Assembly: GCA_029857975.1 (NCBI GenBank)
Contig: JAOUFX010000161.1
Coordinates: 1-6,709 of the forward strand
Reading direction: 5' to 3'
Origin: Deltaproteobacteria bacterium
GTDB lineage: Bacteria > Desulfobacterota > SM23-61
Length of the DNA stretch: 6,709 nucleotides
Shown: piece by piece, positions 1-5,739 of the stretch
Layout of the letters: each line of letters begins with the position of its first letter
How positions within the stretch are numbered: position 1 is the stretch's first letter
Position numbers and translations under genes: made by a program
Notes under the pieces: generated by a model
The model's input: only the letters and a program-made list of their open reading frames with translations
Told to the model about the DNA's origin: nothing
Databases searched by the model: none

Positions 1-315
1 AATCCGACCGCTGCCACCGATTCCGCGATTCCCTTTGGCGATGGCCTGGATAGCGGCGGCAAATTTCCGCGTGAGGTAATCCTGCAAAGCCCGGGCTCTT
101 ATTTTTTTTTCGAAAAGGTCGGAGGGAAACTGAGCCCTCTTTTGGGGAACTTTCAGGCGGATGCGAGTGGGGCTGGCAAACGGATCTCCTTGTACATGGT
201 CGATGATCAATGAAAATCCGCCAAAGTCGTATGCTCCTTCAATATCTTTATAGGCCTTATATCCGAGACCATCAATCCCCTTCAAAACCTTTATTAATTC
301 TTCTCTGTTCCGCAT
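1..315 (-). CDS. Predicted ATPase of the ABC class (COG3044/ABC_ATPase family), N-terminal part
   Basis: Reading the minus strand from ATG at 315-313 gives 105 uninterrupted codons to the left edge, so only the N-terminus is present. It starts MRNREELIKVLKGIDGLGYK, followed by a KDIEGAYDF segment, then IDHVQGDPFASPTRIRLKV around residues 38-56. This pattern, with the IDHVQGDPFA(S/A)P block, is what I recognise as the N-terminal region of the large (usually over 500 aa) predicted ABC-class ATPases (COG3044). The ATP-binding core with its P-loop lies beyond the window; the last visible residues, a glycine-rich GNRGIGGSGR stretch, lie before it. The cellular role of this family is not established. 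The start is supported by a purine-rich GAAGGTGAAGGAGAG immediately upstream. The gene is divergent from the radical SAM/rng/rplU operon and is not functionally linked to it in any way I can see. Family assignment comes from remembered sequence pattern, not from a search. Confidence 0.8.
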   Translation of the reverse strand, partial: MRNREELIKVLKGIDGLGYKAYKDIEGAYDFGGFSLIIDHVQGDPFASPTRIRLKVPQKRAQFPSDLFEKKIRARALQDYLTRKFAAAIQAIAKGNRGIGGSGRI

Positions 316-333
316 CTCTCCTTCACCTTCAAA

Positions 334-346
334 AGTTTTCAAAACT
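334..346. promoter_or_regulatory. AT-rich palindrome upstream of the ATPase gene
   Basis: AGTTTT C AAAACT is a perfect inverted repeat with 6-base arms and a 1-base centre. It sits 18 bases upstream of the ATPase start codon, just outside its ribosome binding site. The heptamer TTCAAAA also occurs twice exactly 10 bases apart (328-334 and 338-344), about one helical turn. This could be an operator for the minus-strand gene. AT-rich palindromes of this size also arise by chance, so the call is tentative. Confidence 0.25.
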
Positions 347-353
347 ATGAATG

Positions 354-459
354 GATAACTTCGTAAAAAGCCCTTTTACCTCATTTTCGCCATTCCCACG
401 AAGGGGCGGGATTGCTTTCGCAGGAGTAAGGGCTTTTCTGAACATTTTTAAAGGTCATC
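354..459. mobile_element. MITE-like palindromic intergenic element with 8-bp flanking direct repeat
   Basis: The left end GATAACTTCGTAAAAAG (354-370) is an imperfect inverted match of the right end, which reads GATGACCTTTAAAAATG from 459 back to 443 on the other strand. Inside, AAAAGCCCTTTTAC (366-379) pairs with GTAAGGGCTTTT (426-437), leaving a 2-base bulge. A further CATTCCCACG...GGGATT core lies in the loop, so the whole unit folds as one long hairpin. The 8-mer ATGAATGG occurs at 347-354 and again at 460-467, immediately outside the two ends, as expected for a target-site duplication (the first G of the element overlaps the left copy). There is no coding capacity, so any mobilisation would need a transposase in trans. 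The TTCGTAAAAAG end and the CATTCCC...GCGGGAT core resemble dispersed intergenic repeats I recall from Desulfobacterota; copy number in this genome cannot be seen here. It could also act as a terminator or transcript-stabilising hairpin. Confidence 0.6.
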
Positions 460-561
460 ATGAATGGGCCATACAAATATTATCATGCCCTGCTTAAACG
501 GTAAATGTTCTTTGATTGAAAATCTCCATAAGCATCCAGATGGAGGATCCTTTAGACATTT

Positions 562-744
562 TTATTCCTCCCGTTTCCTGTCCTTGAGCAGTTCCTCCGC
601 CTGGGCAGGTTGCCTGGATTGCATCCTCAACCGGCGGGATCAGATAAACAATGCCCCGTATTCCATAAGCTGTAGTTCCATTCCTGCCTGGATGCGATAT
701 TTCTTATGGATTTCAAGACAAATCATTTGCCAGTTGCGGGATGG
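562..744 (-). pseudogene. Decayed AbrB/MazE-type antitoxin gene (frameshifted relic)
   Basis: On the minus strand three reading-frame fragments line up with the AbrB/SpoVT/MazE antitoxin pattern. Fragment one (about 744-655) contains NWQMICLEIHKKYRIQAGM and LQLMEYG, matching the family's (G/W)-x-x-x-(I/L)P-K-E-(I/L)-R-K-K-Y-x-(I/L)-K-x-G-x block; in its own frame it ends at TGA 642-640. One base is missing after TACGG, and the next frame (655-608) then reads GIVYLIPPVEDAIQAT, the expected hydrophobic strand and IPxxxDxI segment. A second shift, probably with a small deletion, leads to QAEELLKDRKREE and a stop at 564-562, a typical C-terminus of antitoxins paired with PIN-domain toxins. The near-invariant proline-lysine after the first strand reads CL here. 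No ATG precedes the conserved block. An ATG at 559-557 just after the stop is where the toxin gene would begin, but only MSK plus about 18 codons stay open, and I cannot recognise a PIN domain there. Confidence 0.65.
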
Positions 745-755
745 AATGTTAATAT
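727..755 (+). promoter_or_regulatory. Candidate sigma70-type promoter for the operon, possibly leaderless
   Basis: TTGCCA (727-732, 5 of 6 matches to the -35 consensus) is separated by exactly 17 bases from TAATAT (750-755, 4 of 6 matches to the -10 consensus). The usual 6-7 bases from the -10 box to the start site would place transcription initiation at about 761-762, which is the start codon of the radical SAM gene. This fits the lack of a convincing ribosome binding site before that gene. The prediction rests on pattern only and lies within the antitoxin relic. Confidence 0.35.
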
Positions 756-761
756 TTTTTC

Positions 762-3302
762 ATGCACAAAGACGACCTCCTGCGAGTTACCAAACCCTCC
801 CGGTACCTGGGCGGAGAGGTGAACTCCGTTATAAAGGACCTGGCCCGCGTGCGCCTGAAGTTCGCCCTGGCCTTTCCGGACGTTTATGAAGTCGGCATGT
901 CCCACCTCGGTTTTCAGATCCTTTATCACATCCTCAACCAGGACCCAGAGATTGCCTGTGAGCGGGTTTTTGCTCCCTGGCCTGACATGGAAAAGCTTCT
1001 CCGGGATAAGGACCTTCCTTTAACATCCCTGGAATCCTCTGGTCCCTTGAAGGAGTTTGACGTTATCGGCTTCTCCTTACAGTATGAGCTCAACTATACC
1101 GGTGTCTTGAACATTTTAGACCTCTCTGGAATCCCTCTCCGCTCTACTGAACGGGGAGAAAAAGACCCGCTCATTATCGGAGGGGGGCCCTGCGCCCTGA
1201 ATCCGGAACCGTTGGCCGATTTTTTTGATGCCTTTGTCCTGGGGGATGGGGAAGAAGTGGTCTTAGAAATCAGCCGCGCAATTATCTCTTCCCGCGAGAA
1301 GGCTGAATCCCGGACCAGCCTTTTGACCAGGCTCTCCCGGATTGAGTCGGTTTACATCCCTTCTTTTTTCCGGGTGGAATACCGTTCAGATGGGAGGGTC
1401 GAGCGCATCATCCCGCTGGCAGAGAATTATGCAACGGTTTCCCGTCGCATCCTTCCAGATTTGAATAAGGGGGATTTTCCTCAGCATCCCATTCTGCCTT
1501 TCACGGAAATTATCCACGATCGCCTGAACATCGAAATTGCCCGAGGCTGCACTCGCGGGTGCCGTTTCTGCCAGGCTGGCATGATCTACCGCCCCGTCAG
1601 AGAGCGTTCCTCCCAAAAAATTTGCCAACTCATTGAAGAAGGTCTGAAAAACACCGGCCATGATGAAGTCTCCCTCCTTTCCCTGAGCACAGGAGATTAT
1701 TCCTGCCTCGAGCCTTTGCTCACGAACGTTATCGATCAATACCGTAATGAGCGGGTGGCTGTTTCCCTTCCCTCCCTCCGAGTAGAAACCCTCAAGCCTT
1801 CTCTTATCCAAAAAATTAGGGAAGTACGCAAGACTGGATTTACTTTGGCTCCCGAAGCCGGAACAACCCGCCTTCGCCAAGTTATCAACAAGGGCAACAC
1901 AGAGGAAGACCTCCTGGCCAGTATCCATGCTGTTTTTTCGGCCAACTGGCAGTTAGTGAAACTTTATTTTATGATCGGCCTTCCGACAGAAACTGAAGAA
2001 GATCTTAATGGAATTGTTGCTTTGTGCCGCAGGGCTCTGGCGGAGGCCCGCCGGGTCAAAGGTTCCGCCCGAATTAACATCAGCATGTCCACTTTCATTC
2101 CCAAAGCCCATACGCCCTTCCAATGGGAATCTCAGTTATCTAGGCCCGAAATCGCGCGGAAGCAAAAATTTTTGCGTAGGAACTTGGAGCGGTATGGATT
2201 CAGTTTAAAATGGGTAGATCCTTCCTTGAGCCTTCTGGAAGGAGTTTTTGCTCGTGGCGACCGCAGGTTAGGACATACTCTGGAATTGGCTTACCAATTG
2301 GGTTGTCGGTTGGATGGGTGGGGAGATCATTTTTGTTGGGAACGATGGGAAAAAGCTTTTGCCCAGACTAACCTCGATCCCCCTTTTTACACCCAGCGCC
2401 TGCGGGAACTGGATGAAATTTTGCCCTGGGATCATTTGGACTCAAGAGTGAGTAAACGGTTTCTTCAGGAAGAACGCCACAAGGCTTTCCAAGGGGTAGC
2501 TACTGTTGATTGTCGGGATGCCTCTTGCACCGGCTGCGGGGTTTGCTATGGAGTTGAACTTTTTCGCAACCGATTAGCCGATAAAAATGAAAATCGATCG
2601 CCAGAATCTTCTCGAACCCAAAAAACAAAAATGCCCCCTCCCCCGATTCACCGCTTTCGCTCACATTATGCAAAATTTGGTGCGATGAAGTTTTTGGGCC
2701 ATCTGGACCTCACTCGGTCCCTGACCCGAGCCTTTCGCCGGGCCCGAATTCCATTGTCCTTTTCACAGGGATTCCACCCCTTACCCCGGATTTCTTTTGG
2801 GCCTCCCCTTCCCCTCGGTTATGTAAGTTGGGCGGAATTTCTGGATTTTTCCATTCAGGGCAACATCCATCCTCAGGAGATCACTTTGCGCCTGAACAAT
2901 GTCCTTCCGGTTGGGATTAAATTTTTAGAAACGAAAGAAATTTTATTGAAATCCCCTTCTATTTTTGATAGTATTATTCATAATTTGTACTTAATCCGCT
3001 TTTCAGATTCTGGTGAGCTACAGGAAGAAAAAATTGAAATATTCCACCGGGATGAAAAGATTGTGTTTTGGGAGGGCCCAAAAAACAAATTTTTCGACTT
3101 GAAAAAGTTGGTGGAAACCATCGATTGGGTAGACAAGGTTACTTTGCAGATGAGGATTCGTTCTGGGGAAGGAGGAACGATCCGACCGGAGAAAATTATG
3201 GATTTTATCTTCGGGTGGCCTAAGGAGAAGAGGCCGGTAATGACCATACAAAAACTCCAGGCAGAGTTTAGGGAATCAGACCCATGGCTAACGAAATCTT
3301 GA
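762..3302 (+). CDS. Fused B12-binding-type radical SAM protein + radical SAM-linked domain (TIGR03960-TIGR03936/DUF2344)
   Basis: This 846-aa protein has two parts. Residues about 1-600 match the TIGR03960 radical SAM pattern: a conserved N-terminus (KPSRYLGGEVNSV, FPDVYEVGMSHLG), a GGGPCALNPEP(L)ADFFDA block at 140-156 typical of B12-binding radical SAM proteins, and the cluster-binding CxxxCxxC at C263, C267 and C270 that would hold the SAM-cleaving 4Fe-4S cluster. The classical cobalamin DxHxxG motif is not evident, so B12 use is uncertain. A second cysteine set (C584, C589, C592, C595) could hold an auxiliary cluster. After a polar, proline-rich linker (about 599-628), residues about 630-800 match the radical SAM-linked TIGR03936/DUF2344 domain (FLGHLDLTRSLTRAFRRA, SQGFHPLPRISFGPPLPLG). 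Many genomes encode the two parts as separate adjacent genes. Substrate and reaction are unknown to me. ATG 762 is the first possible start, because an in-frame TAA lies at 750-752; no good Shine-Dalgarno precedes it. The last roughly 100 codons are more AT-rich than the rest. It overlaps rng by 19 nt. Confidence 0.92.
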   Translation: MHKDDLLRVTKPSRYLGGEVNSVIKDLARVRLKFALAFPDVYEVGMSHLGFQILYHILNQDPEIACERVFAPWPDMEKLLRDKDLPLTSLESSGPLKEFDVIGFSLQYELNYTGVLNILDLSGIPLRSTERGEKDPLIIGGGPCALNPEPLADFFDAFVLGDGEEVVLEISRAIISSREKAESRTSLLTRLSRIESVYIPSFFRVEYRSDGRVERIIPLAENYATVSRRILPDLNKGDFPQHPILPFTEIIHDRLNIEIARGCTRGCRFCQAGMIYRPVRERSSQKICQLIEEGLKNTGHDEVSLLSLSTGDYSCLEPLLTNVIDQYRNERVAVSLPSLRVETLKPSLIQKIREVRKTGFTLAPEAGTTRLRQVINKGNTEEDLLASIHAVFSANWQLVKLYFMIGLPTETEEDLNGIVALCRRALAEARRVKGSARINISMSTFIPKAHTPFQWESQLSRPEIARKQKFLRRNLERYGFSLKWVDPSLSLLEGVFARGDRRLGHTLELAYQLGCRLDGWGDHFCWERWEKAFAQTNLDPPFYTQRLRELDEILPWDHLDSRVSKRFLQEERHKAFQGVATVDCRDASCTGCGVCYGVELFRNRLADKNENRSPESSRTQKTKMPPPPIHRFRSHYAKFGAMKFLGHLDLTRSLTRAFRRARIPLSFSQGFHPLPRISFGPPLPLGYVSWAEFLDFSIQGNIHPQEITLRLNNVLPVGIKFLETKEILLKSPSIFDSIIHNLYLIRFSDSGELQEEKIEIFHRDEKIVFWEGPKNKFFDLKKLVETIDWVDKVTLQMRIRSGEGGTIRPEKIMDFIFGWPKEKRPVMTIQKLQAEFRESDPWLTKS

Positions 3303-4849
3303 TTAATGTTAATTCTGGGGAAACTCGAGTTGCTCTTTTAGAAAACGGAGTTCTCGTGGAAATGTACCTGGAGCGCAAGTCGGATCAAGGGATTAGCGGG
3401 AACATTTATAAAGGCCGGGTAGTCCGAGTACTTCCGGGCATGCAGGCGGCTTTTGTGGATATTGGGCTAGATAAAGCGACCTTTCTTTACGTTACCGACG
3501 TTCATCAGGACTTCGACGATTTGGAACTCATGATGAGGGCGCGAGAGGACGACGCCAACGGACTTCCGGGTACTGAAGACGAAGATATAATGGACCTGAA
3601 CACTCCGTTCCAAATCGAAGACTTATTGCATGAAGGGCAAGAGGTTCTGGTCCAAGTTTCCAAAGAACCTTTAGGCTCGAAGGGAGCCCGGATTACTTCC
3701 CATATTTCTCTTCCTGGCCGCCATTTGGTTCTTATGCCCATGGTAGACCAAGTCGGCGTATCTCGCCGGATCGAAAACGAATCCGAACGGCGACGCCTCC
3801 GGGAGATTATCCAGCGCATTAAGCCCGCCGGCTGCGGTCTCATCGTGCGCACGGTTTCCGAAGGAAAAGGGGAGGCTGAACTGCGCCAAGATCTGGATTT
3901 TCTCCTGAAAATGTGGAACAACATCCAGAAACGCAAAGCCACGAGCCCCGTGCCCAGCCTGTTGCACAAAGATTTGGACATTACGCTGCGGGCCATCCGG
4001 GATTTATTCACCCAAGATGTGGAGCGAGCCGTAATCGATTCTGAAGAGGAGTACCGGGAAATCCTGGATTTCTGCGAGACTTTCATGCCTCAGCTGAAAT
4101 CTTCCATCGAACTCTACGAGAAGGAGGAACCCCTCTTTGATTTTTTTGGAATTGAAATGGAAATCAGCCGGGCCTTGGGGCGAAGAGTCTGGCTTAAATC
4201 CGGCGGTTATATCGTCATTGAAATGACCGAGGCTTTGACCGTTATCGACGTGAATACCGGCCGTTACGTGGGCAAAAGAAATTTGGAGGATACGATCCTA
4301 AAAACCAACATGGAAGCGGTTAAAGAGATCGCTTACCAGCTGCGGTTGCGCAATATTGGGGGAATCATCATCATTGATTTCATCGATATGGAAAAAGAGT
4401 CCAGCCGGGAAAAGGTTTTTCAGGCTCTTATGGAGGCTTTAAAAAAGGACAAGAGCAAAACCAATATTCTAAAGATCTCCGAACTGGGACTGGTAGAGAT
4501 GACCCGTAAACGCACCCGGGAAAGTTTGGGACGAATTCTCAGCGAAAGATGCTTTTATTGCGAAGGCCGGGGTTTCCTTAAATCTCGCTCGACCATCTGC
4601 CAGGAAATTCTTCGGGAAATCCAGAGGGATATTCGCGATCTGCGTGGGGAAAATATTCTGGTAAATGTCCACCCCAATGTAGCTAATTTTATGTATGATG
4701 AAGCCCGTTGTGAGATAGAAAAAATAGAAAAGCGCTTTAGCAAACGAATTGTTGTCAGCGGCAAAAGTGATTATCACCTGGAACAATTTGAAATTAATAG
4801 CAACAATGGGCAGTTTTCCTTTGACAAAAAGGAATCGGAAATTTTATAA
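3284..4849 (+). CDS. rng: Ribonuclease G (RNase E/G family)
   Basis: A 521-aa single-strand-specific endoribonuclease, in other bacteria acting in 16S rRNA 5'-end maturation and mRNA turnover in the cytoplasm. The N-terminus (ANEILINVNSGETRVALLENG) is typical, followed by an S1-type RNA-binding domain (GNIYKGRVVRVLPGMQAAFVDIG, then YVTDV) from about residue 38. That domain is interrupted by an acidic insertion around residues 78-105, common in RNase G outside the enterics. The catalytic metal-binding aspartates are visible as D322 in VIDVNTG and D365 in IIIDFIDM, 43 residues apart as in E. coli RNase E (D303/D346). The zinc-link cysteines are C423 and C426 (CFYC), 58 residues after the second aspartate as in RNase E C404. 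There is no long RNase E-like C-terminal scaffold, so this is the G type. The start is supported by AGGGA at 3270-3274, 9 bases before ATG, inside the 3' end of the upstream gene, which implies translational coupling. Confidence 0.95.
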   Translation: MANEILINVNSGETRVALLENGVLVEMYLERKSDQGISGNIYKGRVVRVLPGMQAAFVDIGLDKATFLYVTDVHQDFDDLELMMRAREDDANGLPGTEDEDIMDLNTPFQIEDLLHEGQEVLVQVSKEPLGSKGARITSHISLPGRHLVLMPMVDQVGVSRRIENESERRRLREIIQRIKPAGCGLIVRTVSEGKGEAELRQDLDFLLKMWNNIQKRKATSPVPSLLHKDLDITLRAIRDLFTQDVERAVIDSEEEYREILDFCETFMPQLKSSIELYEKEEPLFDFFGIEMEISRALGRRVWLKSGGYIVIEMTEALTVIDVNTGRYVGKRNLEDTILKTNMEAVKEIAYQLRLRNIGGIIIIDFIDMEKESSREKVFQALMEALKKDKSKTNILKISELGLVEMTRKRTRESLGRILSERCFYCEGRGFLKSRSTICQEILREIQRDIRDLRGENILVNVHPNVANFMYDEARCEIEKIEKRFSKRIVVSGKSDYHLEQFEINSNNGQFSFDKKESEIL

Positions 4850-4968
4850 TAATAAATTAAATCATAAAAAGGCGATTTACCACAGAGGGCCCAGAGGAAA
4901 GTTAAGATAAATCAAGGAAATAAACTCTTTATCGGCTCTGGAATGAATTCAAAACTTTGGAGGGTCAT
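4850..4968. other. rng-rplU intergenic region with short purine-rich repeat fragment
   Basis: This 119-base gap has no coding potential. It begins AT-rich after the rng stop, contains TTACCACAGAGGGCCCAGAGG (4877-4897) with an internal near-duplicated CAGAGG, and ends with the rplU ribosome binding site. The ACCACAGAG...CAGAGG wording resembles a dispersed intergenic repeat I recall from other genomes, but one copy cannot prove this. I found no convincing promoter with correct spacing, no intrinsic terminator and no clear L21 leader hairpin. Read-through from rng is therefore the simplest reading, although a separate ribosomal-protein promoter is not excluded. Confidence 0.3.
4959..4964 (+). 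promoter_or_regulatory. Ribosome binding site of rplU
   Basis: GGAGGG lies 4 bases before GTG 4969 and decides the start. The next upstream option, TTG 4957, overlaps this site and would add MEGH to an L21 that normally begins MYAII. An ATG at 4967 overlaps the GTG (ATGTG) but is out of frame and meets TAA after four codons. Confidence 0.75.
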
Positions 4969-5283
4969 GTGTACGCAATAATCCGTACGGGTGGTAAGCA
5001 GTATAAAATTTCCCCGGGGGATACGATCCGGGTGGAAAAAATGGAAGGTAAGACTGGCGATATAGTGGAATTCAAAGACGTTCTATTGTGTGCCGAAGGA
5101 GAGAAAGTCCTTGCCGGGCAACCTTTGCTCCCTAACGTAAAAATTGTTGGGGAGATACTGGGGCAGAAAAGAGCCAAGAAAGTAATCGTCTTCAAGATGA
5201 AACGCCGCAAAGGATATCAGAAAAGGAAAGGACATCGCCAGGCCTTTACCAGCCTGAAGATCAAAGAAATCAGCATACAGTAA
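4969..5283 (+). CDS. rplU: 50S ribosomal protein L21
   Basis: Using the GTG start gives 104 aa, the usual bacterial L21 length, beginning MYAIIRTGGKQYKI exactly as in the family. The C-terminal signature is present at about residues 71-94: VIVFKMKRRKGYQKRKGHRQ and the following AFT, a basic stretch that contacts 23S rRNA. L21 is an early-assembly protein that binds 23S rRNA and neighbours L20 in the large subunit. It lies downstream of rng and upstream of rpmA in the order commonly seen in bacteria. Nothing is truncated or unusual in the protein; the start codon GTG is the only noteworthy point. Confidence 0.97.
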   Translation: MYAIIRTGGKQYKISPGDTIRVEKMEGKTGDIVEFKDVLLCAEGEKVLAGQPLLPNVKIVGEILGQKRAKKVIVFKMKRRKGYQKRKGHRQAFTSLKIKEISIQ

Positions 5284-5291
5284 ATAAAATA

Positions 5292-5381
5292 CATAAAGTG
5301 AGTAAAGTGCCTAAAATGCTTAAGTTTAAAGATCTTATTTTAACATTAGAGCGCTTCCAACTTTAGGCACTCCGTACTTTA
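5292..5381. repeat. rplU-rpmA intergenic inverted repeat with 9-bp tandem units
   Basis: GTGCCTAAA (5307-5315) is a perfect 9-base inverted match of TTTAGGCAC (5362-5370). Outside it TAAAGT (5294-5299) pairs with ACTTTA (5376-5381) across a small internal loop, so the gap could fold into one long hairpin with a 46-base apical region. The left flank is also a degenerate 9-bp tandem array: CATAAAGTG, AGTAAAGTG, CCTAAAATG, CTTAAGTTT (5292-5327). The wording (TAAAGTG / CACTTTA) resembles AT-rich intergenic repeats I recall from deltaproteobacteria. There is no run of T after the stem, so it does not look like an intrinsic terminator. It could be a dispersed repeat, a mRNA processing or stabilising hairpin, or a leader of rpmA. 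Confidence 0.5.
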
Positions 5382-5405
5382 AACCCTTGAAATTTAGAGG
5401 TGGTT

Positions 5406-5681
5406 ATGGCTCATAAAAAAGGACAGGGAAGCTCGAGGAACGGGAGAGACAGCGCCGGTCAAAGGTTAGGAGTGAAACGTTTTGCCGGACAAAAAGTCCA
5501 TGCCGGATCAATCCTGGTCAGGCAACATGGTACCCGTATTCATCCGGGTGTCAATGTGGGGATGGGAAAAGATTTCACCCTTTTCGCGAAGATTGAGGGC
5601 GTTGTCACCTTTGAACGTCTCGATAAAGACCGCAAGAAAGTTAGCGTATACGCCCTACCAGCCGAAGGGGTCCCAGCATAG
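5406..5681 (+). CDS. rpmA: 50S ribosomal protein L27
   Basis: A 91-aa L27 from ATG 5406: [20 protein letters not shown] at the N-terminus, and the family signature [19 protein letters not shown] followed by MGKDFTLFA at residues 35-61. The flexible N-terminal tail of L27 reaches toward the peptidyl-transferase centre and contacts tRNA. The protein begins directly at the mature MAHKKG, without the cleavable N-terminal extension of Firmicutes L27, in keeping with the absence of a Prp (YsxB) protease gene between rplU and rpmA. GTG 5400 in the same frame is a worse start: it would add only two residues and lies within the Shine-Dalgarno GAGGTG (5397-5402), which is placed for ATG 5406. The glutamine at residue 7 replaces the more usual glycine. 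Confidence 0.97.
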   Translation: MAHKKGQGSSRNGRDSAGQRLGVKRFAGQKVHAGSILVRQHGTRIHPGVNVGMGKDFTLFAKIEGVVTFERLDKDRKKVSVYALPAEGVPA

Positions 5682-5727
5682 GATAACATGGTTTGCCGGG
5701 AAAATTTATCGGGCAGGGCCAGCCTGG

Positions 5728-5731
5728 GGAG
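5728..5731 (+). promoter_or_regulatory. Ribosome binding site fixing the obg start at ATC 5740
   Basis: GGAG, within GGGGAG at 5726-5731, is the only strong Shine-Dalgarno match ahead of obg. It leaves 8 bases before the ATC at 5740, an optimal distance, and that ATC is exactly where the conserved Obg N-terminus (x-KFVDEA) requires the initiator codon. Confidence 0.6.
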
Positions 5732-5739
5732 ATTGACCG

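Noticed and set aside
751..761. T-run before the radical SAM gene as an intrinsic terminator
   Set aside because: There is no GC-rich stem directly before it; the A/T-rich block is better explained as a -10 region.
464..889. 141-codon + strand open frame across the intergenic region
   Set aside because: It runs antisense to the antitoxin relic and into the radical SAM gene in another frame, has no recognisable domain, and its composition is low-complexity Ser/Arg-rich.
1386..1928. 180-codon minus-strand open frame inside the radical SAM gene
   Set aside because: The opposite strand carries the conserved radical SAM core, including the cluster motif, and this frame has no recognisable features.
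4850..4968. L21 leader or separate rplU promoter
   Set aside because: I found no -35/-10 pair with acceptable spacing and no stable hairpin by eye, so nothing specific can be supported.
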